Below the pieces are notes generated by a model. The model was not told the origin of the DNA and did no database searches. It was given only the letters and a program-made list of their open reading frames with translations. Shown here one piece after another: positions 32,711 through 41,166 of a stretch of 64,000 bases of DNA (positions are counted from its first letter, which is position 1; every line of letters starts with the position of its first letter). Origin of the DNA: Roseimicrobium sp. ORNL1 (GTDB taxonomy: Bacteria > Verrucomicrobiota > Verrucomicrobiia > Verrucomicrobiales > Verrucomicrobiaceae); assembly GCF_011044495.1 (NCBI RefSeq), contig NZ_CP049143.1, positions 6,820,001-6,884,000 of the forward strand. Reading direction: 5' to 3'. The translations under genes were made by a program, and so were the position numbers.

Positions 32711-33520
32711 CTACTTCCCGCCACCCACCGGCCTCAACGCGGTGAGCATGCGCTTTCTTCCTCCACCTGAACTTGGAGCAGCAACAGCGGCATCACCGCC
32801 ACTCGCCACGATCCCCTTATCCTTGTTGTCGCTGTTTTCATAAGAATAGGGAAAGCCCGAACCTTGATCGCGGGGCACGGAAGCCACTGGGGCGTCATAC
32901 GCTGCTGCTGGAGAAGTTGACAGGCCATCGGATGCCTTCCTCCCGGGCACCGCCCGCACATCTGGCTTCCCCTTGGCTGTCTTGAGAGAGTCATCATCAA
33001 ACCTCAAGACCGCTGTGGCATCGCCCATGGATACTTCAGCCACGGTATCCCGGCGACTGGTGCTGAACGTGACGGAGTGCAAACTCATGCCATTGCTCGC
33101 AGGTTCACCTTTCTTCAACCGCAAGCGTTCACGGGTCTTGGTATTCGCGAGGATGACGGTGGGGGCGCCTTCCTCGCCGAAACAGCCGGCGAGGATCCAA
33201 TCCCGCGCGAAGGAAACCTTCTCCGGCGCTACCGGCGCAGTCTTCCGCACGAAGGGATTCTTCTGCCAGCCGGATTCATAGCGCTCGATGGGATAAGGGC
33301 CTGGCGGCGTGAACTCCGCTGCCGGTATCTCCTGTGCGGGCATGCCCTGCGATGCCACCACCGCGACCGTCATCAACAAAGTGGCAAAGGCCGCGACGGC
33401 GCGGCCAGGACAAACGCATTCCGGCTGGACTCGTGAGAGCCCAGCCGGAAGGAACAGCAACCTGGATAACGATTGTCTCAACGAACCAACAGACGCTTGG
33501 TTAGTGTTTGGAGCAGCCAA
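32711..33520 (-). CDS. Secreted hypothetical protein overlapping alkaline phosphatase
   Basis: 269 residues; the ATG at 33520 overlaps the phosphatase stop by 20 bases, so it is likely translated from the same message. A hydrophobic segment (about residues 43-60, VAAFATLLMTVAVVASQG) is a signal anchor or late signal peptide after a 40-residue N-region; an internal start at the Met in LLMTVAVV is possible. The globular part (65-190) has ESGWQKNPFVRKTAPV, SFARDWILAGCFGEEGAPTVILANTKTRERLRLKKGEPASNG and EVSMGDATAVLRFDDDS, a small beta-rich domain; then a Ser/Gly/Ala tail. No family recognised. The motif 'W.lag...eg...v.l.n..t' recalls type II secretion GspC-like PDZ-free domains, but this is weak. 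Confidence 0.6.
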   Translation of the reverse strand: MAAPNTNQASVGSLRQSLSRLLFLPAGLSRVQPECVCPGRAVAAFATLLMTVAVVASQGMPAQEIPAAEFTPPGPYPIERYESGWQKNPFVRKTAPVAPEKVSFARDWILAGCFGEEGAPTVILANTKTRERLRLKKGEPASNGMSLHSVTFSTSRRDTVAEVSMGDATAVLRFDDDSLKTAKGKPDVRAVPGRKASDGLSTSPAAAYDAPVASVPRDQGSGFPYSYENSDNKDKGIVASGGDAAVAAPSSGGGRKRMLTALRPVGGGK

Positions 33521-35489
33521 GCACCGCCTGCATCACCTTGAAGAACACGTCCGTGTTATCCATGGTGCCGGCGAAGAGGGCGCTGCCGTTGCCGAAGGAA
33601 TACACCGGCACATCCGAGGCGGTGTGCACCGCGCTGGAACCGGAGACCTGACCCGTGATGAGGAAGTTGCCTGTGGTATCACGGTTCAGCGGACCGGAAG
33701 GATAGGTATTCAGCGGAGCAGAACCGTTGAAGGGCTGCTGGCTGTCACGAAGCGGGAGGGGATTCGTCCTCCAGTTTTCGTACCGATCCGCATTGCCGGC
33801 ATAACCGATGACCATGCGGTTGTTGATGTCGGTCGTGGTGGGATAGCCGTCCGGAGCGATAACGTACTGGGGGAAACCAGCTGCTTCGTATGGGCCTACC
33901 GCGCCCTGAAGGGTCGGTGAAGTGGCATTCGTCAGCGTGGAGAGCGTAGCGTCGGACACGGTGGAAGCACCGATGATGTTGATACCGGCGCACTCATGGT
34001 CTGCGGTCACCACGATGAGCGTGTCTCTGTTTTGCTCGGCGAAGGCCTTGGCCACACCGATGGCGCGGTCAAACTCGATGGCATCGAGCATCCAGCGCTC
34101 GCTATCCATGTTGTGCGCCTGCTTGTCGATGGACGCGCCTTCGATCATGAGGACGAAACCATTCTTGTTGTTCTTCAGCACCTGAAGAGCCTTGGCGGCC
34201 ATTTCATCCAGCATGGGCTGGTCAGGGAAGCCGTAGTCCACCACGACCGGCTGGCCGCTGGAGGAGCCGGCGGGCACCACGTTGCGCTTGCTCGGGCCGT
34301 TGATCTTGTCGAGCGAGACGTTCATGTTCGAAAGCGCGAAGAGACCGAGGAGCTTCTTCGTGTTCGCGGGAACGGCGCTCAGGCTGGTGGCGTCGGGAGC
34401 ATAGGAGAAGCCCTCCGCCTGGAAGTCCGCGATGAGGTCACGTGCGGGATCCACGATGCCGGTGGCGACGTCCCATCCATCCGCAAGCTCAGCGGCGTGC
34501 TCATAGTCCGTGGATGCGCTGCGAGCGCTGCCAGGAGTGGTGTTGGGCAGGAACCACTTGCGGCCACCACCGAGGAGGACCTTCAGACCACCCTTGGCCA
34601 CTGCTTCATCCAGGAACTGGTCGCAGATGCCGGTGCCGGCGCCGCGATTCTGCGTGTGCGTACCGAACGCACCTGGAGTGGCATCAAACACGTCGGACGT
34701 GGTCACGATGCCGAGGGACTTGCCTTCCGTGCGGGCGAGGTATTCACCGATGAGTTCTACGCGGGGATTGTCGAAGTTCGCGGTGGTGTCATCCGGGAAC
34801 ACACCCTGCTGATTGTTGTTCGCCTTGTTGCCGCTGGAGTAGCACGCAGCGCCAGGGGAGGAATCCGTGACGATGGAGTTCAACGAGTGAGTCATCACGA
34901 GACCCGTGTTCGGGAAGGTGTCCGTGTTGAGCTGGCCGACGGCCTTGCCCTGAAGCACGCCCTTGCTCATGATGCGCGAGGCGGTGCGGTGAGCGATGCC
35001 GAAGCCGTCACCGATGAGGATGATGACGTTCTTCGCATCGATCTTGCGGCCCTGGTGCTCGAGTTCCACGACCTGGAAGTTGCCCGTGGCGGTCACCTTG
35101 GTGCCATTGCTCTGCGTGGCTTCGACGGTGAAGGTGTGAGTGCCTGCCTTGTTGTTTTCATACGCACGGCGCGTGGCGGCTACGGTACCGGCCGGAGTGC
35201 CGTTCGTCGCAAGGAGCGAGACGGCGCCACCGATGGGCTTGCCATCCACCTTGAAGATGGCGCTGGTGATGGTCTGACCTGCATCAGGCACCACAGTGGC
35301 CTGAAGATCGAAGCGCTGTCCAGGGAGGAAACGCGCGACGATGGGAGGAGAAGCGTCATTGTAGGTGAACAGCGCGCTCGGAGGCGTGAGGCGCGTCACC
35401 GTGGGAGCCGCGAACGAAGTGCCCGCAGCGAGGGCAACCGCGAGCGTAGCCGCGATGGAGAGGATGGTGGATCCTTTGTGAGGTTTCAT
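33501..35489 (-). CDS. Secreted alkaline phosphatase (PhoA family)
   Basis: 662 residues from the ATG at 35489 (signal peptide about 1-28; a start at 35516 is also possible). An Ig-like or cadherin-like domain occupies roughly 30-140, then the phosphatase: IILIGDGFGIAHRTASRI (first metal Asp), VTDSSPGAACYSSG with Asp209-Ser210 (phosphoserine nucleophile), IEGASIDKQAHNMDSERWM and TADHECAGI (metal His/Asp/Glu). Compared with E. coli PhoA the Thr/Arg side of the loop is altered (DSSPGAA rather than DSAASAT). Enzyme hydrolyses phosphomonoesters in the periplasm with zinc/magnesium. The adjacent overlapping gene is cotranscribed. Confidence 0.9.
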   Translation of the reverse strand: MKPHKGSTILSIAATLAVALAAGTSFAAPTVTRLTPPSALFTYNDASPPIVARFLPGQRFDLQATVVPDAGQTITSAIFKVDGKPIGGAVSLLATNGTPAGTVAATRRAYENNKAGTHTFTVEATQSNGTKVTATGNFQVVELEHQGRKIDAKNVIILIGDGFGIAHRTASRIMSKGVLQGKAVGQLNTDTFPNTGLVMTHSLNSIVTDSSPGAACYSSGNKANNNQQGVFPDDTTANFDNPRVELIGEYLARTEGKSLGIVTTSDVFDATPGAFGTHTQNRGAGTGICDQFLDEAVAKGGLKVLLGGGRKWFLPNTTPGSARSASTDYEHAAELADGWDVATGIVDPARDLIADFQAEGFSYAPDATSLSAVPANTKKLLGLFALSNMNVSLDKINGPSKRNVVPAGSSSGQPVVVDYGFPDQPMLDEMAAKALQVLKNNKNGFVLMIEGASIDKQAHNMDSERWMLDAIEFDRAIGVAKAFAEQNRDTLIVVTADHECAGINIIGASTVSDATLSTLTNATSPTLQGAVGPYEAAGFPQYVIAPDGYPTTTDINNRMVIGYAGNADRYENWRTNPLPLRDSQQPFNGSAPLNTYPSGPLNRDTTGNFLITGQVSGSSAVHTASDVPVYSFGNGSALFAGTMDNTDVFFKVMQAVLGCSKH

Positions 35490-35553
35490 GGAATGCGACG
35501 AGTGGTGGTTTGGCACGAGTTTTTGTCAGCACTGAAAAAGAGCCGGGACAAAA

Positions 35554-36303
35554 TCACTGCGCGGACTGGGTCGCGGCAGATGTAGGAGCAGGAGCGGTAA
35601 CAGGTGCCTGCGGGGGCGCTGGGGTGGCCGTAGATGTGGCTGCAGGCGCAGGAGGAGTTTCCTGGGGCGAATCCAGAAGGAGGCGCACGAAGGCATTCTC
35701 GCCATCCAGTGATCTCCCGCCAACCGTCAATCTGCCTGTGAGCAGAAGCAGCCCCGGAGTATAAGGCACAGCCTGCGCGGCATTGCCCGGGACACGCACG
35801 AGCACATGCGAGGCGGGAATGTCATCTGCCTGGCCATACTCCAGCGGCTGAGCTTTCAGAGGAACGGGCGCGAGCAGCATCTGGCGATTCCCACGCAGTT
35901 GCATATTCGCCATGTAGCCGAGAATGCGCACGCGCTTGCCACTGAGCGAGAGAAGCTTCTCCGTGGGCTCAAGGCCGCGAGGTCCCACCGGCATCTTGTA
36001 GAACTCGTCAAAGCGCAGTTCACTCACACCCTCTGGCAACGGAGGAAGATCCTTGGCGACTTCATTCGCCGTTTTCCCGGTAGCGGCCTTCTCTTTATCC
36101 AACACCTGCGCCAGCTCTTCCATGGTGGCGATTCTGCGCCGAGGGGATGTGGCCTCTGATGTTATTGATGCATCCGCGCCTTCAGCTGAAGCAGGATTGG
36201 AAGCTGGCTCTTGCGCTATGACGCTGGACGGAAGCGAAGAAGCGAGCATCACAGCCGGCAGAATGAAGAACCATCGGGAGGGTTGGCAGAAACGAAAGCG
36301 CAT
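35554..36303 (-). CDS. Secreted DUF3299-like protein
   Basis: 249 residues from the ATG at 36303, which gives a signal peptide (FFILPAVMLASSLPSSVIAQ); an upstream frame to 36453 is rejected. After an Ala/Ser linker comes ATMEELAQVLDKEKAATGKTANEVAKDLPPLPEGVSELRFDEF, then LLSLSGKRVRILGYMANMQL...LLAPVPLKAQ, a pattern close to DUF3299 ('l.gk.vri.GfmvPl'). The C-terminus (residues 215-249) is Pro/Ala/Thr-rich. Function unknown; 64 bp downstream of the alkaline phosphatase start and on the same strand, transcribed before it. Confidence 0.65.
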   Translation of the reverse strand: MRFRFCQPSRWFFILPAVMLASSLPSSVIAQEPASNPASAEGADASITSEATSPRRRIATMEELAQVLDKEKAATGKTANEVAKDLPPLPEGVSELRFDEFYKMPVGPRGLEPTEKLLSLSGKRVRILGYMANMQLRGNRQMLLAPVPLKAQPLEYGQADDIPASHVLVRVPGNAAQAVPYTPGLLLLTGRLTVGGRSLDGENAFVRLLLDSPQETPPAPAATSTATPAPPQAPVTAPAPTSAATQSAQ

Positions 36304-36518
36304 GGGGGGCAGACGTGCGTTGTTTGCGACGCCCTTTTGTTGCTTAATGTTGCAGCGGAGTCGAGATAGCTTGGGTGGCAATTCAGACACGGCGCGCGCA
36401 ACCAGCTTGCGTCTTGATAGCCTCCTTTGATAACAAAGGGGCGATAACGTCACGGAGCTGATCCACGCAGCTCATGATGCGCTGCGATATCGATCCGACC
36501 AGATAAAACTAAATCAAA

Positions 36519-38114
36519 TCAGTAGGGCGCAGTCGCATGTCTAAGCGCTGATTCAAGCCTTTTATTTATCGCTCTTATGAGTTGATCTTGATCGATGACG
36601 TCGTGTTGTCGCGCGAGTTCAAACACATCATGGTGGCCCGTCCACACGGTCCCATCTTCTTCCTGCCAGACCATCACACGGAGCGGAAGATCGATCGCCA
36701 TGCTCTGCTGGCTAAGCATCAACGGCGTGTCCATGGCAGGATCACCAAAGATAAGAACCTCTGTAGGTGACATCTCCAGGCCCTTTGTCTTCGCCGCTGC
36801 GGCATGATCCACTCGCGCGATGATGCCCACTTCTTTTCCACGAAGAAAGGACTCAAGCCGATCCATCGTGACCTTCGCTGGATAGCAGCTTTCACGACAC
36901 GTCATCACCTTTGGTCCAACCGGCGGACCAAGTTTGCGATTGTAGGCGCCGGCAATCTTCCGGGCGAGTCCGGAGAGATCCACTCCGTCCTTGTTCGCGC
37001 ACAATGTCACACAGACCAGTTCTGACTTATCCGTGAAGCGTGAGAGATACGTCGAGAACCCGGGCACGTGCCCTTCGATATCCATGAGTCCCTTGTGAGC
37101 TGGAAATCTCCAGCCGCAATTCGCCGGCAACTTGGTGCCGTCGTTGAGCATTATCGGACCATAGATAAGATCGCGGTTTCCCTTATCTTTGATCAAGAGA
37201 CCGCCTGCCAGTCCTATGTCCCACAAACTGATATCGGTCGCGGACGCGAACACTGAACCATTGCCCAGCCAGGCGCTCTGGCTATTTGGCTTCACTGGCA
37301 CCATCTTGTCGTCATCAGACGCGTAGCCTACCGCGACCTCGGTGGGATCGATGTATGGGCGCTCCACCAGGAACTGCTTGTGCTTCATTTCATTCTTCTC
37401 CACGGCCTCACGTTTCAGTCTGGTGAAGTCCGCAGCGAACATGGTGTTCTTCAGGCCCAGACGTTCGATCTGGTTCTTCGTGACGAACGCTTCATAGCTC
37501 ATGCCACTCGCCTTCTCGACCACCAGGCCCAGCAGGAAGAAATCCGTGGCGCTGTCTGCCGCCTGCGTCCCCGATGGAAACACAAGGGGGCTGTCCTTCA
37601 CCAACGCGATGATTTCGCTTGGCTGGTACTCACGCGCCGGGTCGAAGTCCTTTTGCTTCGTGTAGTCGGGCAATCCCGATACGTGCGCCATCATTTGCTT
37701 CACCGTGATGCCCTGCCAAGCTGAAGGCAGATCAGGCAGTATCTTACCCACCGGATCCTCCAGCTTGAGCTTGCCGTCCTCCAGCAGTTGCACAATCGCC
37801 ACGGCGGTGAAGGCCCGCGCCATCTGGCCGATGTTCCAAAGCGTATTCGGCGAGGCAAGCAGCTCGCGCGATACGTCCGACATGCCGTACCCCACCGACC
37901 GCGGGATGTAAGGCGCCTGCACAATCGCCAGCGTCATGCCTGGAATTTGATGCTCCGCCATGAACTGCTCGATCATCTCATCGATGGTCTGTCCCTCGAA
38001 CTGCATGCGCGGATTGCCGCGCTGGCCATGGGCCGGGATCAGCCATGCCAGCAACAACATCCCTGATAGCAGAAGGCTCCAAGGTTTCGGCGTCATCATG
38101 ACTTTTTCTATCAT
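36519..38114 (-). CDS. Beta-lactamase-fold pseudoenzyme fused to DUF302
   Basis: 531 residues; the Met at 38099 is an alternative start. Signal peptide (about 1-30). Residues 35-395 follow the class C / D-alanyl-D-alanine-carboxypeptidase fold (TPNTLWNIG..., LPDYTKQKDF, FFLLGLVVEKASGMSYE, WLGNGSVFASATDISLW, GHVPGFSTYLSRFTDKSE), but the catalytic SxxK is replaced by Gln97-Met-Ala-Arg100, and the Tyr-x-Asn motif by Asp187-Ser-Ala189. The protein therefore probably lacks hydrolase activity and binds instead. A C-terminal DUF302 domain (about 425-510, TMDRLESFLRGKEVGIIARVDHAAAA, GLEMSPTEVLIFGDPA, LPLRVMVWQEEDG) is fused. DUF302 proteins are often lipid- or ligand-binding; the role of the fusion is unknown. 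Confidence 0.85.
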   Translation of the reverse strand: MIEKVMMTPKPWSLLLSGMLLLAWLIPAHGQRGNPRMQFEGQTIDEMIEQFMAEHQIPGMTLAIVQAPYIPRSVGYGMSDVSRELLASPNTLWNIGQMARAFTAVAIVQLLEDGKLKLEDPVGKILPDLPSAWQGITVKQMMAHVSGLPDYTKQKDFDPAREYQPSEIIALVKDSPLVFPSGTQAADSATDFFLLGLVVEKASGMSYEAFVTKNQIERLGLKNTMFAADFTRLKREAVEKNEMKHKQFLVERPYIDPTEVAVGYASDDDKMVPVKPNSQSAWLGNGSVFASATDISLWDIGLAGGLLIKDKGNRDLIYGPIMLNDGTKLPANCGWRFPAHKGLMDIEGHVPGFSTYLSRFTDKSELVCVTLCANKDGVDLSGLARKIAGAYNRKLGPPVGPKVMTCRESCYPAKVTMDRLESFLRGKEVGIIARVDHAAAAKTKGLEMSPTEVLIFGDPAMDTPLMLSQQSMAIDLPLRVMVWQEEDGTVWTGHHDVFELARQHDVIDQDQLIRAINKRLESALRHATAPY

Positions 38115-38219
38115 GCCATGCCGAAACGGGAAGCACCTTCCGGTAAAATGGGCTTCAACCGGGTAGAGCTCACGGAGAATCGCCTTTCCACAAAACCGCG
38201 CTAGAATCCTCTACTTGCT

Positions 38220-40982
38220 GTGTCTCTCCTCTCCCCCACCTCTCCACTTCGCACGGACCCGCGCTACCCTTTCGCCGCACTGCTGACCTTCTATGCGGTG
38301 CTGGGGTGCACGACGCTGGGGTTCAATCGCAGTCCACTGCAGCTCATCCTGACGGTGGCTGCGGGCTGCGCCCTGGAGATGCTTTTTGCGCGGCTTTTCC
38401 GCGAGCCCTCACGCTATGCGCCGCTGAGTGCCTACATCAGCTCGTGCGGGCTCGGGTTGCTGCTGAACTACTCGCACAATCTGTGGCTGCTCCTGCCGCC
38501 GGTGTTTGTGATGGTGGCCTCCAAGTACCTGATCACCTTCAACGGGAAGCATGTGTACAACCCCTCCATGTTCGCCGTGGTCATGGCGCTGCTGGTGGGA
38601 GGTGATCTGTATGCACCAGCACCGGCCTATCAATGGGGCCACTCGATCGGGCTACCCATTTTCATCATCACGGCGGCGCTCACGTTGTTCATCTTCCGGG
38701 TGCAACGCCAGTGGCTGGTGGGATCGTTCTTGGTCTTCTATCTCATCCAGACATGCATCCGCGCGTGGTTGCTGCGGCATCATCTCCCGCCGACCACGCT
38801 GCTCTACGGGACCTTCAGTGCGCCTTCGCTGTATCTCTTCACGTTTTTCATGATCACGGATCCGCGGACCTCGCCGGAGGGGCAGCGACCACAGATCCTC
38901 ATCGCGCTCGGGCTGGTGACGCTGGACTTCCTTTTCCACTGGCGGCGCTCGTACGAGACGCTCTTTTACTCTGCCTTCACGCTGGCGACGGGCCGCTTTC
39001 TCTACCTGCACATCCGGCGACTGATCCAGACAAGGGGAAAAGCGCTCGCGCTGCTTTTCACCAGCAAGTGGCTGCAACGCGCTGGAGTTTTCGCAGCGTT
39101 CACGGCAGCGGGATTCTTCCTGTTCGACTCCTGGATCTTCCGCACGCCTACGGTGGCGGATACGGGGTTCACCTTTACGAAAATCGAGGCCCCGCAGAGT
39201 GGCATCTATGCGGAGCCAGGGACAGTACTGGAGGAGATTGACCCACGCGTGCACCACATTGCGAAGTGGCTGCTCAGCGTGGGAGATGCGGTGGCGGTGG
39301 CGGATATCGACAACGACGGACTGCTGGATCTCTTCCTCACCAATCCCATCAAACGTCCCGAGGATCGCAACGCCTTGTATCGCAATGTCGGCGGGCTGCA
39401 CTTCGAGCGCGTGCCCCTGCCCGTGATGGATGCGGTGTCGCACCATCCGGAGACGCATGGCCTCAGCGCGGTCGCGGTATTTGCCGACTACGATGACGAT
39501 GGGGATCAGGACCTGCTCATCACCACCGGCTATGGTCCCTGCCGGTTGCTGCGCAATGAGCTCATGCCTTCTGGCAAGGTAGCCTTCACCGATGTCTCGC
39601 GTGAGGCAGGCATCAGCGAGCACAGCGTGAGCTTGGCCGCGACGTTTTTTGATGCGAACCGCGATGGCATTCTGGATCTACTGATCTGCAACAGCTTCAC
39701 GCCCTATCTGCGCGACTACGAGAAGCCGACACCCTTCACCGTCTTCAAGCTTCCGGAGCCGGAGTATGAGGGGGATCGACGGATGTTCCACTTCATGCAC
39801 CAGGGCTGGCATGATGCGGCGAATGGCGGTGAAAACTTCCTCTACCTGGGCACACGCGGGGGCAAGTTCCTGAAGCAGGACAGCAAGGCGTGGGGACTCG
39901 AAGGCAACCGCTGGAGTCTTGCAGTTGGCACCACGGATGTGAATGGTGACGGCTACACAGACCTCTACATCGCCAACGATTTCGGGCCGGATGATTTCTA
40001 CATGAACGAAGGCGGGAGGTACTTCCGCAAAATCATTGGCTCGCACTTCGGCAGCATCGGGCGCGACACGTACAAGGGGATGAACGTGAGCATTGCCGAT
40101 CTGCGCAATAGCGGCGACACGGACATCTACATTTCCAATGTGCATGCACCGCTCCAGGCCGAGGGCAGCCTGCTCTGGCACATGCAGCGGGACGTGCAGC
40201 ATCCCATGAGACCGCTCATCACGGACACCGCCACAGAGCGCGGTGCGCTGAATGCCCGGGCCTTTGGTTGGGGTGCCGGCATCGGTGATTTGAACTTGGA
40301 TGGCTGGCAGGATATTGTGCAGGCGAATGGCATGGTGGATGACTCCATCGACCGCCAGTACACACGCCCGCCGGATTATTGGTACACGGCCACGCTGATC
40401 ATGCTCAGTGGACCGAGCGTGCATTCGTATGCGGATCGCTGGGCGGACTTGCGGGGCTGTGCCATTTGGGGCTGGCAGCAGAACAAGGTGCTGCTCAATC
40501 AGGGCAATAACGCGGGCATGCAGTTCCGGGAAGTGCAGGAAGCCGTGGGCATGCCAGAGCTTGGCAATTCACGCGGCGTGGCGCTCGCGGATTTCGACAA
40601 CGACGGCGATCTAGATTGTCTCATCACGCATCAATTCAAGAACGCGTCTTTTTACCGGAACGATCTCGCCAAGCCCCGACGGTGGCTGGGGCTTGAATTG
40701 CGGGGCGATGGTCAAGGTGTGAATCGTGATGCGATAGGTGCGCAGGTTCGGCTCACGCAGAAAGATGCGCAGGGGCGCGAGCTTCTGCAAACCCGCGAGG
40801 TGCAGTGCGTGAGCGGCTTCTCGGCGCAAGGGGACAGAAGGCTGTTGTTTGGGCTGGGTGAGGGAGCGCGTGAGTTGCGCGTGCACATCACGTGGCCGGA
40901 CGGCAAGGAGATCACGCTGGATGGCTTGGAGCCGAATAAGTATCACCGTGTTGATATCGGGCGCGGTGTTGCGCAGAAGTAA
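38220..40982 (+). CDS. RnfD/UnbU-like membrane domain fused to FG-GAP repeats and UnbV/ASPIC domain
   Basis: 920 residues, GTG start at 38220 (no ATG in a suitable place). Residues about 15-310 are a polytopic domain of the NqrB/RnfD type with KYLITFNGKHVYNPSMFAVV and FFMITDPRTSPEG, the signatures of these flavin-binding membrane proteins and of UnbU in enediyne clusters. From about 350 to 850 come calcium-binding FG-GAP/VCBS repeats (DIDNDGLLDLFL, DYDDDGDQDLLI, DANRDGILDLLI, DVNGDGYTDLYI, DFDNDGDLDCLI). The C-terminus (about 845-915, GAQVRLTQKD, SGFSAQGDRRLLFGLGEG, VHITWPDGKEITL) is the ASPIC/UnbV domain. In enediyne-associated clusters UnbU and UnbV are separate neighbours. Probably an electron-transport or adhesion protein with an extracytoplasmic propeller; function unknown. 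Confidence 0.9.
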   Translation: MSLLSPTSPLRTDPRYPFAALLTFYAVLGCTTLGFNRSPLQLILTVAAGCALEMLFARLFREPSRYAPLSAYISSCGLGLLLNYSHNLWLLLPPVFVMVASKYLITFNGKHVYNPSMFAVVMALLVGGDLYAPAPAYQWGHSIGLPIFIITAALTLFIFRVQRQWLVGSFLVFYLIQTCIRAWLLRHHLPPTTLLYGTFSAPSLYLFTFFMITDPRTSPEGQRPQILIALGLVTLDFLFHWRRSYETLFYSAFTLATGRFLYLHIRRLIQTRGKALALLFTSKWLQRAGVFAAFTAAGFFLFDSWIFRTPTVADTGFTFTKIEAPQSGIYAEPGTVLEEIDPRVHHIAKWLLSVGDAVAVADIDNDGLLDLFLTNPIKRPEDRNALYRNVGGLHFERVPLPVMDAVSHHPETHGLSAVAVFADYDDDGDQDLLITTGYGPCRLLRNELMPSGKVAFTDVSREAGISEHSVSLAATFFDANRDGILDLLICNSFTPYLRDYEKPTPFTVFKLPEPEYEGDRRMFHFMHQGWHDAANGGENFLYLGTRGGKFLKQDSKAWGLEGNRWSLAVGTTDVNGDGYTDLYIANDFGPDDFYMNEGGRYFRKIIGSHFGSIGRDTYKGMNVSIADLRNSGDTDIYISNVHAPLQAEGSLLWHMQRDVQHPMRPLITDTATERGALNARAFGWGAGIGDLNLDGWQDIVQANGMVDDSIDRQYTRPPDYWYTATLIMLSGPSVHSYADRWADLRGCAIWGWQQNKVLLNQGNNAGMQFREVQEAVGMPELGNSRGVALADFDNDGDLDCLITHQFKNASFYRNDLAKPRRWLGLELRGDGQGVNRDAIGAQVRLTQKDAQGRELLQTREVQCVSGFSAQGDRRLLFGLGEGARELRVHITWPDGKEITLDGLEPNKYHRVDIGRGVAQK

Positions 40983-41047
40983 GCGTGCGAAGACAGTGGC
41001 CTGGCCATGAGCTGGCGCAAACCTACAATGCATAGTTCCGCTCTCCC

Positions 41048-41147
41048 CGACCCCTTCAGGGTCGAATGCCTTCTTGGGATCACCCCAAGGTGTCGGTCGC
41101 TAAGGCTCCCTAACCCTGGGCTGGGTTCCTGCGCCCCTTCAGGGCGC
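41048..41147. repeat. Twin hairpins with identical CTTCA loop
   Basis: CGACCC-CTTCA-GGGTCG (41048-41064) and GCGCCC-CTTCA-GGGCGC (41131-41147) are 66 bp apart, with a pairing-rich segment between them (CTTGGG...CCCAAGG and CCCTGGGCTGGG). The structure sits between the convergent ends of the UnbU-UnbV fusion and the ceramidase-like gene. It could be a bidirectional terminator or a dispersed structured repeat; there is no strong uridine run. Confidence 0.5.
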
Positions 41148-41166
41148 GAATACGATTGGGCGTTGT

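Noticed and set aside
33996-35585. Long open frame (529 codons) antisense to the alkaline phosphatase
   Set aside because: High-GC shadow frame: composition is His/Arg/Glu/Gly-rich with no domain, and the opposite strand carries a clear phosphatase.
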